A stretch of DNA of 30,499 nt from CAXTTV01 sp964247295 (GTDB taxonomy: Bacteria; Chloroflexota; Ktedonobacteria; Ktedonobacterales; Ktedonobacteraceae): contig CAXTTV010000036.1 of assembly GCA_964247295.1 (NCBI GenBank), positions 1 through 30,499 on the forward strand, read 5' to 3'. Positions within the stretch are counted from its first letter, which is position 1. Each line of letters starts with the position of its first letter. Below, piece after piece: positions 14,554 through 23,296 of the stretch. The notes beneath the pieces were generated by a model. The model was not told the origin of the DNA. It ran no database searches and saw only the letters and a program-made list of their open reading frames with translations. The position numbers and the translations under genes were made by a program.

Positions 14554-15918
14554 TTATTTGCTGTGGATAAAGGCCAGTACCTCGTCGCGTTTCCGCTCCA
14601 TAAGCTCGAGAGTGCGAGCCTCTACGTTCAGGCGCAGCAGTGGCTCGGTATTGGATGGGCGGACATTGAACCACCAGTCGCCATTATCGACCGTAATGCC
14701 ATCCAGATTATCCACCGATTTCGCGGAGAGCCCGAACTTTTCCTCGATCTGACGAATCTTGGTTTTGGTATCCGTGACCTCGCTATTGATCTCGCCACTG
14801 CGTACCCAGTGGTCCAACGGTTTAATGGCCTCGGAGAGAGGCTTATTCTCGACCGAGACCAGTTCCAGAATAATCAAAAAGGCGATTAAGCCGGAGTCGG
14901 CGAACCAGTTGTCCCTGAAGTAGAAGTGGCCGGAGTGCTCGCCCCCAAAGATCGCATTGCGCTTACGCATCTCGGCCTTAATAAACGAGTGCCCGACGCG
15001 TGTACGCACACTCGTCCCACCCAGCTTCTCAACAAGCTCTGGGACGCTTTTAGAGACAATCAGATTATAGAGGATGGTTGAACCGGGATGCTTCTGAAGC
15101 AGGCTGTTTGTAACAGCAGCGGTGACCATTGAGCCATCCACAATATCGCCATGCTCGTCCACCGGAAACATCCGATCGGCATCGCCATCGAAGGCCGCGC
15201 CCAGATCCGCTTTCACCTCGCGTACCTTGCTCTGAAGATCGACCATGTTTTCTGGCTCAATTGGGCTGGCGGGATGGTGGGGGAAGTTGCCATCCAGTTC
15301 AAAGTAGAGCGGTACCAGCTCACATGGGAGATGTTTGAAAACCTCAGGCATCATTTTACCGGCCATGCCATTGCCAGCATCAATGACCACCTTGAGGGGG
15401 CGGATCTTAGAGACATCAATAAAAGAGAGCGCATGCTGAACAAAATCTTCAGTGATGTCGCGATGTAGATGCTGACCCTTTTTGGTAGACGCATTGAAAT
15501 GGCCATTGACCGCCAGATCGCGGATATCGGCCAGACCGGTCTCAAGACTAACAGGCGCGGCCTCAGCCCGACAGAACTTCAGGCCATTGTATTTGCCGGG
15601 ATTATGAGAGGCCGTGATCATCACACCGGCGGGATAATTGAATTTACCCACCGCGAAATACAGAGCATCGGTCGTTACCAGGTCGAGATCCACGGCATCT
15701 ACGCCCTGATCAGTAATGCCACGGATCAGGCTCTCGGCGATCTGTGGTGAAGAGAGGCGCATATCGCGCCCGACCGCGATCGTCGGAACATTCAGATACT
15801 GAGCGGCGGCCCGCCCGATCGTATAGGCGATCTCATTGGTAAAATCTTGTCCATAGATGCCGCGAACATCATACGCCTTAAAAATCGCGGGATTAACGGG
15901 GGATGTAGCTGAACTCAT
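14554..15918 (-). CDS. Phosphomannomutase / phosphoglucomutase
   Basis: Alpha-D-phosphohexomutase (454 aa from this start) interconverting hexose 1- and 6-phosphates for nucleotide-sugar and polysaccharide synthesis. The ATG at 15916-15918 overlaps the TGA of the upstream GNAT gene (ATGA). A start nine codons earlier is open but would lie well inside that gene. The catalytic phosphoserine is S104 in ITASHNPGKYNGLKF. Metal binding is DGDADRMF, sugar recognition GGEHSGHFYF, and the phosphate-binding loop RPSNTEPLLRLNVEA. N-terminal FKAYDVRGIYG is characteristic of ManB/AlgC-type enzymes. Last gene of a four-gene coupled operon. Confidence 0.93.
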   Translation of the reverse strand: MSSATSPVNPAIFKAYDVRGIYGQDFTNEIAYTIGRAAAQYLNVPTIAVGRDMRLSSPQIAESLIRGITDQGVDAVDLDLVTTDALYFAVGKFNYPAGVMITASHNPGKYNGLKFCRAEAAPVSLETGLADIRDLAVNGHFNASTKKGQHLHRDITEDFVQHALSFIDVSKIRPLKVVIDAGNGMAGKMMPEVFKHLPCELVPLYFELDGNFPHHPASPIEPENMVDLQSKVREVKADLGAAFDGDADRMFPVDEHGDIVDGSMVTAAVTNSLLQKHPGSTILYNLIVSKSVPELVEKLGGTSVRTRVGHSFIKAEMRKRNAIFGGEHSGHFYFRDNWFADSGLIAFLIILELVSVENKPLSEAIKPLDHWVRSGEINSEVTDTKTKIRQIEEKFGLSAKSVDNLDGITVDNGDWWFNVRPSNTEPLLRLNVEARTLELMERKRDEVLAFIHSK

Positions 15919-16460
15919 CTGTCCAGTTCTTCCTTCCTTTTCCATTTCTCTAATAACACCCAGGGCGTGCCGGTACTGCGAGGATCATAGATCTGTCCGA
16001 CCTCATGAAAGCCGGCCTTCTCAAAGGCCCGGCGCGCCGGCTGGTTCGCTTCAGCGGTTTCCGCGTAAACACGATGGAAACTCGCCTGCTGTAAAAGGTA
16101 GCCTGTCAGGATATTGATTGCTTCGGAGCCATATCCCCGGCCCCAGCAGCTTTTTTCACCCAGACCCAGGCCGACTTCAACCTGTCCAGAACGATAATCC
16201 AGATTAAAGTATGTAATTGTCCCAATTGGGGTATGGTGCTCGTCCTCAATAATATACCAGAACTGGCGGCCATTGCCCCGGACATAGTTCCGTTCAAAGA
16301 CTGGTAAAAACTCAGGCATTGAGCGCGAGTAAGGCCGATAAGGGTCATAGCGCCAGACCTCATCATCTCGCTCCCAGCCAAAGACTTTTGGTGCGTCTTC
16401 AATGACTGGAGGGCGCAAGTAGATGCGTGCCCCATGCAGAACAGGTGATGCCTCGCTCAT
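15915..16460 (-). CDS. GNAT acetyltransferase, RimJ/RimL type
   Basis: Protein of 181 aa. LHGARIYLRPPVIEDAPKVFGWERDDEVWRY is the usual opening of RimJ/RimL-like N-acetyltransferases. The acetyl-CoA site is VGLGLGEKSCWGRGYGSEAINILTGYLL (Q/R-x-x-G-x-G/A as R-G-Y-G-S), and NQPARRAFEKAGFHEVG is the typical last helix and strand. The start overlaps the stop of phosphopentomutase (ATGA at 16457-16460), and its own stop overlaps the phosphomannomutase start. Its role within a sugar-phosphate operon is unknown; small-molecule or protein acetylation are both possible. Confidence 0.9.
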   Translation of the reverse strand: MSEASPVLHGARIYLRPPVIEDAPKVFGWERDDEVWRYDPYRPYSRSMPEFLPVFERNYVRGNGRQFWYIIEDEHHTPIGTITYFNLDYRSGQVEVGLGLGEKSCWGRGYGSEAINILTGYLLQQASFHRVYAETAEANQPARRAFEKAGFHEVGQIYDPRSTGTPWVLLEKWKRKEELDR

Positions 16461-17638
16461 AGCATGCCCACCTCCTGTGCGAAACTGGTTCCAGCCGCCA
16501 GCCTTGGTAGGCTAAAGGCTTCCGCCAGCGTCTGCCCAAGATCGGCAAAGCTGGAGCGAATGCCTAAATTGGTGCCAGGCCGAATAGGTTCTCCATAGGC
16601 CAGCAGCGGTACATGCTCTCGTGTGTGATCGCTGCCGCGATAAGTAGGATCTACCCCGTGATCGCCCGTAAAAAAGATGGCATCTTCCGACCTCATCAGG
16701 TGTTGAACCTCAGCAAACCAGCTATCTACATCACGCAGGGCCTGAGCATAGCCCTGACTATCTCGACGATGCCCCCATAACATATCAAATTCTACCAAAT
16801 TCACAAAAAGCAGACCCTCGAAATCTTTTTCAAGCCAGCGTCTGGTGGCCGTCATGCCCTCCACATTGGTCTCCGTATGGTCGCTCATCGTGATTCCCCG
16901 ACCGGCAAAAAGATCCTCAATCTTCCCGATCGCGATTACATCCTTTCCAGCGTCTTTAAGCTTATCTAGCACTGTGATACCGGTGGGCGATAGCGAGAAA
17001 TCGCGGCGGTGCTCCGTCCGTTTGAAATTGCCTGGGTGCCCAATAAAGGGTCGAGCAATCACCCGCCCGATTGCATGTTCCCCAGTCAGGATCTCGCGTG
17101 CCACCCCACAGATATCATACAATTCGGACAAAGAAATGACCTCTTGATGGGCGGCAATCTGAAAAACGCTATCAGCAGATGTATACACAATTGGCCTGGC
17201 TGTGCGAACATGTTCCTCGCCCAATTCTTGAATAATCTCGGTGCCGGACGCAGCCTTATTGCCGATCACCTCGCGCCCGATCGCCTGCTCAAAGCGTGAG
17301 ATCAGATCTTTCGGGAAGCCATGGGGATAGGTTGGGAGTGGATGTTGAAGAACTACCCCGGTCATCTCCCAATGTCCGGTTGTACTATCCTTACCGGCGG
17401 CAGCCTCAGCCATCCGTCCATAGGCTCCCAGAGCATCTTCTTGCGGCGGTGTCCCCAGAATTGGAGTGATGTTCCCAAGGCCAATCGCCCCTAAATGAGG
17501 AAGTTTCAGCCCACCCACCGCCTGAGCGCAATGTTCAAGAGAACTGGCTCCAGTATCTCCATAGGCGGCGGCATCAGGATTTTCCCCGGCCCCAACACCG
17601 TCAAGAACAACCAGGATCGCACGTTTCAACGTTGTCAT
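16457..17638 (-). CDS. deoB: Phosphopentomutase
   Basis: 393 aa, converting ribose- or deoxyribose-1-phosphate to the 5-phosphate, which links nucleoside salvage to the pentose phosphate pathway. It belongs to the alkaline-phosphatase superfamily. The metal site opens with VVLDGVGAGENPDAAAYGD (D13). The phosphothreonine block is GKDSTTGHWEMTG (about residues 82-94). LVEFDMLWGHRRD and FFTGDHGVDPTYRGSDHTREHVPLLAYG carry the other metal ligands and phosphate-binding residues. Length is normal. It is joined by ATGA overlaps to the phosphofructokinase gene before it and the GNAT gene after it. A nucleoside hydrolase is encoded about 2.5 kb away, which fits ribose salvage. Confidence 0.96.
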   Translation of the reverse strand: MTTLKRAILVVLDGVGAGENPDAAAYGDTGASSLEHCAQAVGGLKLPHLGAIGLGNITPILGTPPQEDALGAYGRMAEAAAGKDSTTGHWEMTGVVLQHPLPTYPHGFPKDLISRFEQAIGREVIGNKAASGTEIIQELGEEHVRTARPIVYTSADSVFQIAAHQEVISLSELYDICGVAREILTGEHAIGRVIARPFIGHPGNFKRTEHRRDFSLSPTGITVLDKLKDAGKDVIAIGKIEDLFAGRGITMSDHTETNVEGMTATRRWLEKDFEGLLFVNLVEFDMLWGHRRDSQGYAQALRDVDSWFAEVQHLMRSEDAIFFTGDHGVDPTYRGSDHTREHVPLLAYGEPIRPGTNLGIRSSFADLGQTLAEAFSLPRLAAGTSFAQEVGML

Positions 17639-18837
17639 ACCGTTACCTTTACATTCTCCATGCGGGGATAGTGGGGGAGCGGCGCACCAATCAAAGGTAA
17701 GGCGTAGGTAGAGAAGGCTGGTGTCACCATCATCTTACTCTCGTCTACATACTCGGCAGGCATCAAGTGTTGAGTATTAGCGATCCCTTCAAGCGGGGCT
17801 AATCCTGTTGTGCAATGGTATTCAGGAGCGTCATGTCGGACTAGCGTGACCATTTTGTCCGTTTGCCCGTCAAGAAGCGCCTGCACCGCCATTTTTCCGA
17901 CTAGATAAGCCTCATCACGATCCGTTGTCGAAATATCGACCGAACTCATTCTTTGGAGATCGCCGGGCTTATCGAAGCGTGAGCGGATCTTTAACGTATC
18001 TGTTACCAGATTCACCAGATGCTGGGCGGCCCCCGCCAGAAGCGGATGTTGAAAGGCATCAACCCCAGTCCGACTATCTGAGCCAAGAGGGTTCCCCTGT
18101 TCATCGCGTTGAGCCTCGGAAACAACCACAACTACATAGCCTAGACGGCGATACACCTCTTCAACCCGCGCGAGGAAGCGATCTTGATTGAAGCGCTGTT
18201 CCGGCATCAAAAGAATATGTGGAGCATCATCAGGCTCGCGTTTTATCAAGGAGGCCGCCGCCGTCAACCAGCCGGCGTTGCGTCCCATCGTCTCAATAAT
18301 TTTCACAGGATAATGTCCGGGGATTGAGAGCGTATTCATCGTCGAGTCCATCGTAGCCTGAGCGATAAAGCGAGCGGCGCTTCCATAACCGGGGCAGTGA
18401 TCGGTAAAAGGAAGGTCATTATCGATCGTTTTAGGAATGCTGATCGCTTGCAGATCGTAGCCAGCGTGCTGAGCCGCGAGGCCGATTTTGTGGGCGCTAT
18501 CAGCCGAGTCATTTCCTCCGATGTAGAGCAGATATCGAATATCATAGCGGCGCAGAATCTCAACGATTTTCTCCAGATCTTCCTCCTGGAGTTTATATCG
18601 GCAAGATCCGAGCGCAGCCGAAGGCGTATTGAGCAGTTGTTGCCAGATAGAAGCTGGCTGTTGGCGGAGATCAATGATCTTTTCATTCAACAGGCCTTCA
18701 ACGCCATTCCGCATGCCAAAAGTACCGCTTATCTTTTCAGCAGCCATCGCGGCCTGTACGGCTCCAACCAGACTGGCATTAATCACGGCAGTCGCGCCGC
18801 CAGATTGTCCAATAATCACATTGCCATGCTTTAACAC
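17635..18837 (-). CDS. 6-phosphofructokinase, PPi-dependent type
   Basis: 400 aa; first gene of the coupled operon; GTG start (18835-18837) after a G-rich segment that only weakly matches a ribosome binding site. The N-terminus NVIIGQSGGATAVINASL binds phosphate, and PKTIDND holds the catalytic Asp (D139). Two residues mark pyrophosphate rather than ATP as donor: D110 in GGNDS (Gly104 in E. coli PfkA) and K136 in PKTIDND (Gly124 in PfkA). ETMGRNAGWLTAAA is the usual fructose-6-phosphate block. The enzyme should work reversibly in glycolysis and gluconeogenesis. The donor assignment is by family rule. Confidence 0.92.
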   Translation of the reverse strand: MLKHGNVIIGQSGGATAVINASLVGAVQAAMAAEKISGTFGMRNGVEGLLNEKIIDLRQQPASIWQQLLNTPSAALGSCRYKLQEEDLEKIVEILRRYDIRYLLYIGGNDSADSAHKIGLAAQHAGYDLQAISIPKTIDNDLPFTDHCPGYGSAARFIAQATMDSTMNTLSIPGHYPVKIIETMGRNAGWLTAAASLIKREPDDAPHILLMPEQRFNQDRFLARVEEVYRRLGYVVVVVSEAQRDEQGNPLGSDSRTGVDAFQHPLLAGAAQHLVNLVTDTLKIRSRFDKPGDLQRMSSVDISTTDRDEAYLVGKMAVQALLDGQTDKMVTLVRHDAPEYHCTTGLAPLEGIANTQHLMPAEYVDESKMMVTPAFSTYALPLIGAPLPHYPRMENVKVTV

Positions 18838-18885
18838 GAGACAGGTCCCCCCGAAAATAAAATAGAACCGGCATCACTGCCAACC

Positions 18886-18915
18886 ATTATAACAATACAG
18901 AGTGTAGGCCGTCGA
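18886..18915 (-). promoter_or_regulatory. Promoter of the phosphofructokinase operon
   Basis: On the minus strand an extended -10, TGTTATAAT (18886-18894), with TCGACG (18910-18915) 18 nt upstream of the hexamer as a weak -35. The leader is about 45 nt. Confidence 0.55.
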
Positions 18916-18939
18916 GGGGAGGAAGGAAACCAGGAAACG

Positions 18940-18983
18940 AAAAAGCCGCGACGACCGTCAAGGGGGAAACAGACGGTCGTCGC
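18940..18983 (-). terminator. Intrinsic terminator of the ferritin-like gene
   Basis: GCGACGACCGTC (18948-18959) and GACGGTCGTCGC (18972-18983) form a perfect 12-bp stem with a 12-nt loop. On the minus strand it is followed by GGC and five U. It lies about 40 nt past the stop of the gene at 19021 and just upstream of the next operon's promoter. Confidence 0.85.
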
Positions 18984-19020
18984 AGTTAATAGAAAGAGAC
19001 CAGGAAAGACAGGATAAATC

Positions 19021-19794
19021 TTAGGGTAGAGCGTTCGGGGTGCGAATCTCGACGTTAACCCCATTGACATTAACCGGGACAGGCTGGTAGGTGAAGCTAT
19101 TGTTTTCCATTGGTGTCAGGAAGCCAGCCTTTTTCAGCATCGCGGGAGCGTCGGCGACGTTCTTCACCAGGATTGGAGCGAACGCCTCGTTATTCGCGGG
19201 GCGGAGGCCACCAACCACACGACCAACCACACGGTGCTCTGCTTCAATCGCCGCAATCTGACCGGCGATCTGAGCCAGATCGGGGCGTTTCAGCATCGCG
19301 AATTCTTTGACGGCAGCCAGATAAGCGGCAGTGAAGACCGACTCAAGCAACTGCTGGGTCTTCAGGAAGCGATCGAATTCTTTGAATGTGCGAGCCCCCT
19401 CGGGGAAGCTAAACTTGTTTGTCAGAGGTTTCGCACCCTGCTTTGCCAGGAATTGACGATGGATCTCTTCCTCGATCTGGGCAGCGCGGAAATCCAGACG
19501 GGCATTGGCACCCAGTTCTAGATTATCAGCGTTTTTCAGCACATTGGTATAGAACACCACGCCCAACTGTTCCGCAGTTATCGCGATATTCAAGATGGTC
19601 TGGATCTTTTTGGCGGCATTGCCATTGCCATTGTCATCATTATCAGACTGATGGGCACTGGCGGAACCGCCCTTATTGGTTAAATAGACGCCTCCACCGA
19701 CAAGGCCGGCGGCACCAGCCAGGACCGAGGTTCCAACAACAGCACCTTTGAGAACGGAGCGGCGAGATGAGCGTCTGTCAAACTGGGAATTCAT
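19021..19794 (-). CDS. Tat-exported ferritin-like domain protein
   Basis: 257 aa. The N-terminus RRSSRRSVLKGAVVGTSVLAG is a twin-arginine signal (SRRSVLK), with its hydrophobic core at about 15-38, so the protein is exported folded. Residues about 60-215 match the ferritin-like four-helix fold of the Ferritin_2/DUF4439 kind: ITAEQLGVVFY, AAQIEEEIHRQFL, LESVFTAAYLAAVKEF and AAIEAEHRVVGRVV give the repeated Glu and E-x-x-H motifs able to hold a di-metal centre. The C-terminus ends with a Val/Asn-rich tail (VPVNVNGVNVEIRTPNALP). AAGGA is 8 nt before the ATG. The metal and the reaction are not known; stress or envelope roles have been proposed for such proteins. An inverted repeat lies in its leader and a strong terminator follows it. 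Confidence 0.85.
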   Translation of the reverse strand: MNSQFDRRSSRRSVLKGAVVGTSVLAGAAGLVGGGVYLTNKGGSASAHQSDNDDNGNGNAAKKIQTILNIAITAEQLGVVFYTNVLKNADNLELGANARLDFRAAQIEEEIHRQFLAKQGAKPLTNKFSFPEGARTFKEFDRFLKTQQLLESVFTAAYLAAVKEFAMLKRPDLAQIAGQIAAIEAEHRVVGRVVGGLRPANNEAFAPILVKNVADAPAMLKKAGFLTPMENNSFTYQPVPVNVNGVNVEIRTPNALP

Positions 19795-19820
19795 ATGTGA
19801 TTTCCTTTTCTTTTACTAGC

Positions 19821-19849
19821 CACATCTTAAGATGCATTCTTATGATGTG
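19821..19849. promoter_or_regulatory. Dyad-symmetric site upstream of the ferritin-like gene
   Basis: Arms of 12 bp (CACATCTTAAGA at 19821-19832 and TCTTATGATGTG at 19838-19849) match in inverted orientation with one mismatch around TGCAT. It lies 27 nt upstream of the start codon, which suits an operator or leader stem. The regulator is not identifiable. Confidence 0.5.
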
Positions 19850-20064
19850 ACCTTAATACATTTCATATTCTGTCAACATATCAACATGGACAGATGGGTG
19901 TTTGAGAAGACCTTGTTGTTCGCGTCCCTAACTGGGCCCGAAGCCAGAGCCGCTTTGTTTTGTTTTACATCATCTATACACGTGGGTACACGCGATTTTT
20001 ACATTGGACTCAACAACCTTCAAAAAATACCCAAAAGTCATAATTGAGGGAAAAGCAATTTATC

Positions 20065-20093
20065 TTGATTTGTTCTACTGGTCATGCTAGGCT
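20065..20093 (+). promoter_or_regulatory. Promoter of nucleoside hydrolase gene
   Basis: TTGATT (20065-20070), a 17-nt spacer and TAGGCT (20088-20093) preceded by TGC (extended -10). The rest of 19850-20064 holds no gene or clear structure. Confidence 0.5.
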
Positions 20094-20165
20094 TATAGCG
20101 GTATAACATATCTAACTACTATGAGAATGTTCATAGACATCTGTAGATGGGATGATGATATTCTG

Positions 20166-21092
20166 ATGAGACACAAAATAATTTTGGACTGTGATCCCGG
20201 TCATGATGATGCTATTGCCTTATTATTAGCGGCCCGTCATCCAGAGATCGAACTTTTAGCGGTCACGACTGTAGCGGGTAATCAGAGTGTTGATAAGACG
20301 ACTCGCAACGCTTTGCGTATCTGTACGCTTGCTGGTATCGACGTGCCGATTGCGCGGGGGATGGACCGCCCTCTCATTAATGATCCTGAATATGCGGCTG
20401 ATATCCATGGGGAGTCGGGTCTGGATGGGCCAGATCTACCGGAAGCAGATCGCGAGCCCGTGTCTCAGCATGCCGTTGATCTGTTGATTGAGCGGTTGCT
20501 GAATTCAGATGGAGAAATTACTTTAGTCCCAACTGGTCCATTAACGAATATTGCCGCCGCGATCCGCCGGGAGCCAGCGATCCTACCAAAAATTAAAGGG
20601 ATCTCCCTGATGGGTGGTTCCATCGGGTTAGGGAATGTGACACCAGCCGCCGAATTCAATATTTTCTTTGATCCTGAGGCGGCGGCGATCGTCTTTCGTT
20701 GTGGGAGACCGATTACCGTTTGCCCGTTAGAGGTTACGCATCAGGCGGTTGCGACAACCGAAGTACGGGCAAGGCTGAAAGCTATCGGCAAGCCAGTCGC
20801 AACCTATGTCGCGGAGCTTTTTGATTTCTTCGGGCAGACCTACAAAGAAAAGTTTGGGTATGAGGCTCCTCCTGTGCACGATCCCTGTGCCGTAGCCGTT
20901 GTGGCTGAGGCGGATCTCATTCGCGGTCATCAGATGCATGTGGAGATCGAGCTAGCTGGGAAGTGGACGCGGGGATGTATGGTCTGCGATGTCCATAATA
21001 CCTTGAAGCAGGAGGTCAACGCTCGCGTCGGTTTTGATCTCGACGCTCAGAAGTTTTGGGACCGCACCATTGACGTGCTGGGCAGTTACTAA
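20166..21092 (+). CDS. Inosine-uridine type nucleoside hydrolase
   Basis: 308 aa; hydrolyses the N-glycosidic bond of ribonucleosides to base and ribose. The frame is open from ATG 20121. The start at 20166 is preferred because it places the calcium/ribose-binding aspartates at D10, D14 and D15 (DCDPGHDDA), the classical numbering; the ribosome binding site is weak for either start. AEFNIFFDPEAA is the ribose-binding block, and H238-D239 (PPVHDPCAVA) corresponds to the active-site His and Asp of IunH/RihA-type enzymes. VPTGPLTNIA is also typical. The ribose released could be channelled through the phosphopentomutase encoded nearby, after a kinase step not present here. It is followed 78 nt later by an oxidoreductase gene, possibly in the same transcript. 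Confidence 0.92.
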   Translation: MRHKIILDCDPGHDDAIALLLAARHPEIELLAVTTVAGNQSVDKTTRNALRICTLAGIDVPIARGMDRPLINDPEYAADIHGESGLDGPDLPEADREPVSQHAVDLLIERLLNSDGEITLVPTGPLTNIAAAIRREPAILPKIKGISLMGGSIGLGNVTPAAEFNIFFDPEAAAIVFRCGRPITVCPLEVTHQAVATTEVRARLKAIGKPVATYVAELFDFFGQTYKEKFGYEAPPVHDPCAVAVVAEADLIRGHQMHVEIELAGKWTRGCMVCDVHNTLKQEVNARVGFDLDAQKFWDRTIDVLGSY

Positions 21093-21170
21093 GGCAGAGT
21101 AAAGCTTCGGATAATCTTTGCGTCGGATTGTCTGAAGCTTTTGAACGACACACAAGTCTGGAGAAGCCGC

Positions 21171-22202
21171 ATGACTACATCGCTTCAATGGGGTATCCTG
21201 GGAACTGGAAGGATTGCGAACGTTTTTGCGCAAGGGCTCGCTGCATCACAGACCGGGCACCTGTTAGCTGTTGGTAGTCGTACCAGTGGTGATGCGCAAC
21301 GCTTTGGTGAGAAGTGGAATGTGGCACGTCGCTACGCCTCGTATGAGGAGCTACTGGCCGACACAGATGTGCAGGCCATCTATATTTCGACCCCGCATCC
21401 CATGCATGCGGAATGGGCGATCAATGCCGCCGATGCTGGAAAACACATTTTGTGTGAAAAGCCGATTGGCCTCAATCGCTATGAGGCAGTGGAGATCATT
21501 GAAGCGGCCCGGCGCAACGATGTTTTCTTGATGGAAGGCTTCATGTATCGCTGTCATCCTCAGATAGCGAAGCTGATCGAACTTTTGCGAGCGGGCGAGA
21601 TTGGCAAGGTACGTGTTATTCAGGCAACCTTTAGCTTTGACGCGGGTGATAACACTGGGAGCCGTCTGTTGAACAACGATCTTGGTGGTGGCGGTATTCT
21701 CGATGTCGGTTGTTACTGTACCTCTCTAGCGCGCCTGGTTGCCGGAATTGCGATGGGCAAGGATTTCGCTGAGCCAACCAAATTAACCGCCGTCGGACAC
21801 ATCGGAGAGACGGGCGTTGATGAATATACCCTCGCCTCCTTATCTTTCCCCAGCGATATCCTCGCGCAGCTTTTCGCGGGCGTCCGGGTGAATGGCGAGA
21901 ACGTTGTGCGGATCTCAGGCTCCAAGGGCTCTATCCTTCTTCCCTCTCCCTGGACTCCCGCCGTTGGTGAGAATACCAGTCTCATCCTCGAACGCCAGGG
22001 CGTGGAGGACCAGAAGCTGGTCATTGAGCACAAAACCGGATTGTACAACATCGAAGCCGACATTGTCGCACAGTATCTTGGTGCGCGTCAGGCTCCTATG
22101 ATGACCTGGGAAGATACGCTTGGCAATATGCGTGTGCTCGATGACTGGAGGCAGGCGGTTGGCGTTGTCTACAACAAAGAGCGCGCGGACGGTTCTGCTT
22201 AA
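21171..22202 (+). CDS. Gfo/Idh/MocA-family oxidoreductase
   Basis: 343 aa. The start at 21171 is supported by GGAG 7 nt upstream; an upstream ATG at 21141 has none. N-terminal Rossmann fold (WGILGTGRIANVFAQGL) binding NAD(P). HILCEKPIGLNRYEAVEII is the family's EKP motif with the catalytic Lys. MEGFMYRCHPQIAKLIELLRAGEIGKVRVIQA and GGGGILDVGCYCTSLARLVAG resemble the dihydrodiol/D-xylose dehydrogenase branch. It likely oxidises a sugar or cyclitol; the exact substrate is unknown. It is convergent with cysE, with only 55 nt between. Confidence 0.9.
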   Translation: MTTSLQWGILGTGRIANVFAQGLAASQTGHLLAVGSRTSGDAQRFGEKWNVARRYASYEELLADTDVQAIYISTPHPMHAEWAINAADAGKHILCEKPIGLNRYEAVEIIEAARRNDVFLMEGFMYRCHPQIAKLIELLRAGEIGKVRVIQATFSFDAGDNTGSRLLNNDLGGGGILDVGCYCTSLARLVAGIAMGKDFAEPTKLTAVGHIGETGVDEYTLASLSFPSDILAQLFAGVRVNGENVVRISGSKGSILLPSPWTPAVGENTSLILERQGVEDQKLVIEHKTGLYNIEADIVAQYLGARQAPMMTWEDTLGNMRVLDDWRQAVGVVYNKERADGSA

Positions 22203-22257
22203 CAGCTTATTATGTACTGACTATCCCTTATTGTTCATCCACACACAATGAATGGAG

Positions 22258-22998
22258 CTAGATCTGGTAATCCATCTCAGGGGGATTTTTGCCATCCCAG
22301 CCCTGAGTAAGTTCCTGATGCTGTTCCAGACGCTCGCCGCCCTTTACCAGGAGCTCAGTTGGTGGGGCCGCCACCACCGAATAAGCCGGAACCGATTCTA
22401 GCACCAGGGCCATCGCGCCAATAGTACTGCCCTTCCCAATCGTAATTGGACCAAGGATTGCCGCGCCCACCCCGATCGTTACATTATCCTCGATGGTGGG
22501 ATGCCTTTTGGGTTGGCGAGTAATCCTGAATGGTCGCCACCAGCCGGTCGCCCCCAGAGTTACCTGATGGTAGAGCATCACATTATCGCCAATTATCGCC
22601 GTTTCCCCAATCACCACGCCCGCGCCATGGTCAATAAAGAAGCGTTTCCCGATCCGGGCACCGGGATGGATCTCAATCCCTCCAGTCATCAATCGAGCAA
22701 ATTGGGAGATGATCCGTGGTAGAAGAGGAATACGAGCGTTGTAGAGAGCATGAGCCACGCGATGAAAAAGAATTGCCCAGAGACTCTGATAAAGCAAAGC
22801 CTCAAAAATCGAGTGGCAGGCCGGGTCCTTCTCAAATATCACATCGATACTATCGGGCCAGATTGAGCGCCTGCGCGGCGTGATACCAGGGGCTGGCATA
22901 TAGACGCCGGGTGGTAGCTCTGGCAGATGAGCGAGATCAGCATCTGATCCATAAAGAGAAAGATTATTCGCGGATTCTTCAGGAAGGCTCTGTGACAT
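22258..22998 (-). CDS. cysE: Serine O-acetyltransferase
   Basis: 246 aa; transfers acetyl from acetyl-CoA to L-serine, the first step of cysteine synthesis. After an N-terminal extension of about 45 residues with no recognised domain, DVIFEKDPACHSIFEALLYQSLWAILFHRVAHALY is the helical domain. The left-handed beta-helix follows with hexapeptide repeats (EIHPGARIGKRFFIDHGAGVVIGETAIIGDNV and later TIEDNVTIGVGAAILGPITIGKGSTIG). The catalytic His is H124 (FIDHGAG). The acidic residue that is Asp in E. coli DIHP is Glu109 here. Short, EpsC-like C-terminus. It is a single gene with no cysK nearby. Confidence 0.9.
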   Translation of the reverse strand: MSQSLPEESANNLSLYGSDADLAHLPELPPGVYMPAPGITPRRRSIWPDSIDVIFEKDPACHSIFEALLYQSLWAILFHRVAHALYNARIPLLPRIISQFARLMTGGIEIHPGARIGKRFFIDHGAGVVIGETAIIGDNVMLYHQVTLGATGWWRPFRITRQPKRHPTIEDNVTIGVGAAILGPITIGKGSTIGAMALVLESVPAYSVVAAPPTELLVKGGERLEQHQELTQGWDGKNPPEMDYQI

Positions 22999-23231
22999 GC
23001 TCTTGTGATCCTTCGTCTAATGACCTCTATATTATCGTCTTGTTACTATTCTGTACGAGTGTATGACAGGAGAGAAGGGGTGTCAAGAGGGATTGTGATC
23101 CGTGGGTAGAGCGTTTCTCAAGATCGAGAAAGTAAAGAGGGTATACACTCAGATAAGCCTGAATCATCCTTAAATTAAAGGGGAATTTTCACTGTATCAA
23201 TGGGACTGGGCAAGCGACACCACAAAGAAAA

Positions 23232-23258
23232 GAAAAATCCCCGCCTTCAAAGGCGGGG
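23232..23258 (-). terminator. Intrinsic terminator of the GH5 gene
   Basis: CCCCGCC (23239-23245), a 6-nt loop and GGCGGGG (23252-23258), followed on the minus strand by A and five U. A textbook terminator 38 nt past the GH5 stop. The rest of 22999-23231 shows no gene. Confidence 0.9.
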
Positions 23259-23296
23259 AGCATCGGACAATTTTTGCGTGGAAAACAGCTAGAACC

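Noticed and set aside
14312..14889. Plus-strand reading frames across the 299-bp element and phosphomannomutase
   Set aside because: They are antisense to a well-supported gene or cross the repeat arms, and resemble no protein.
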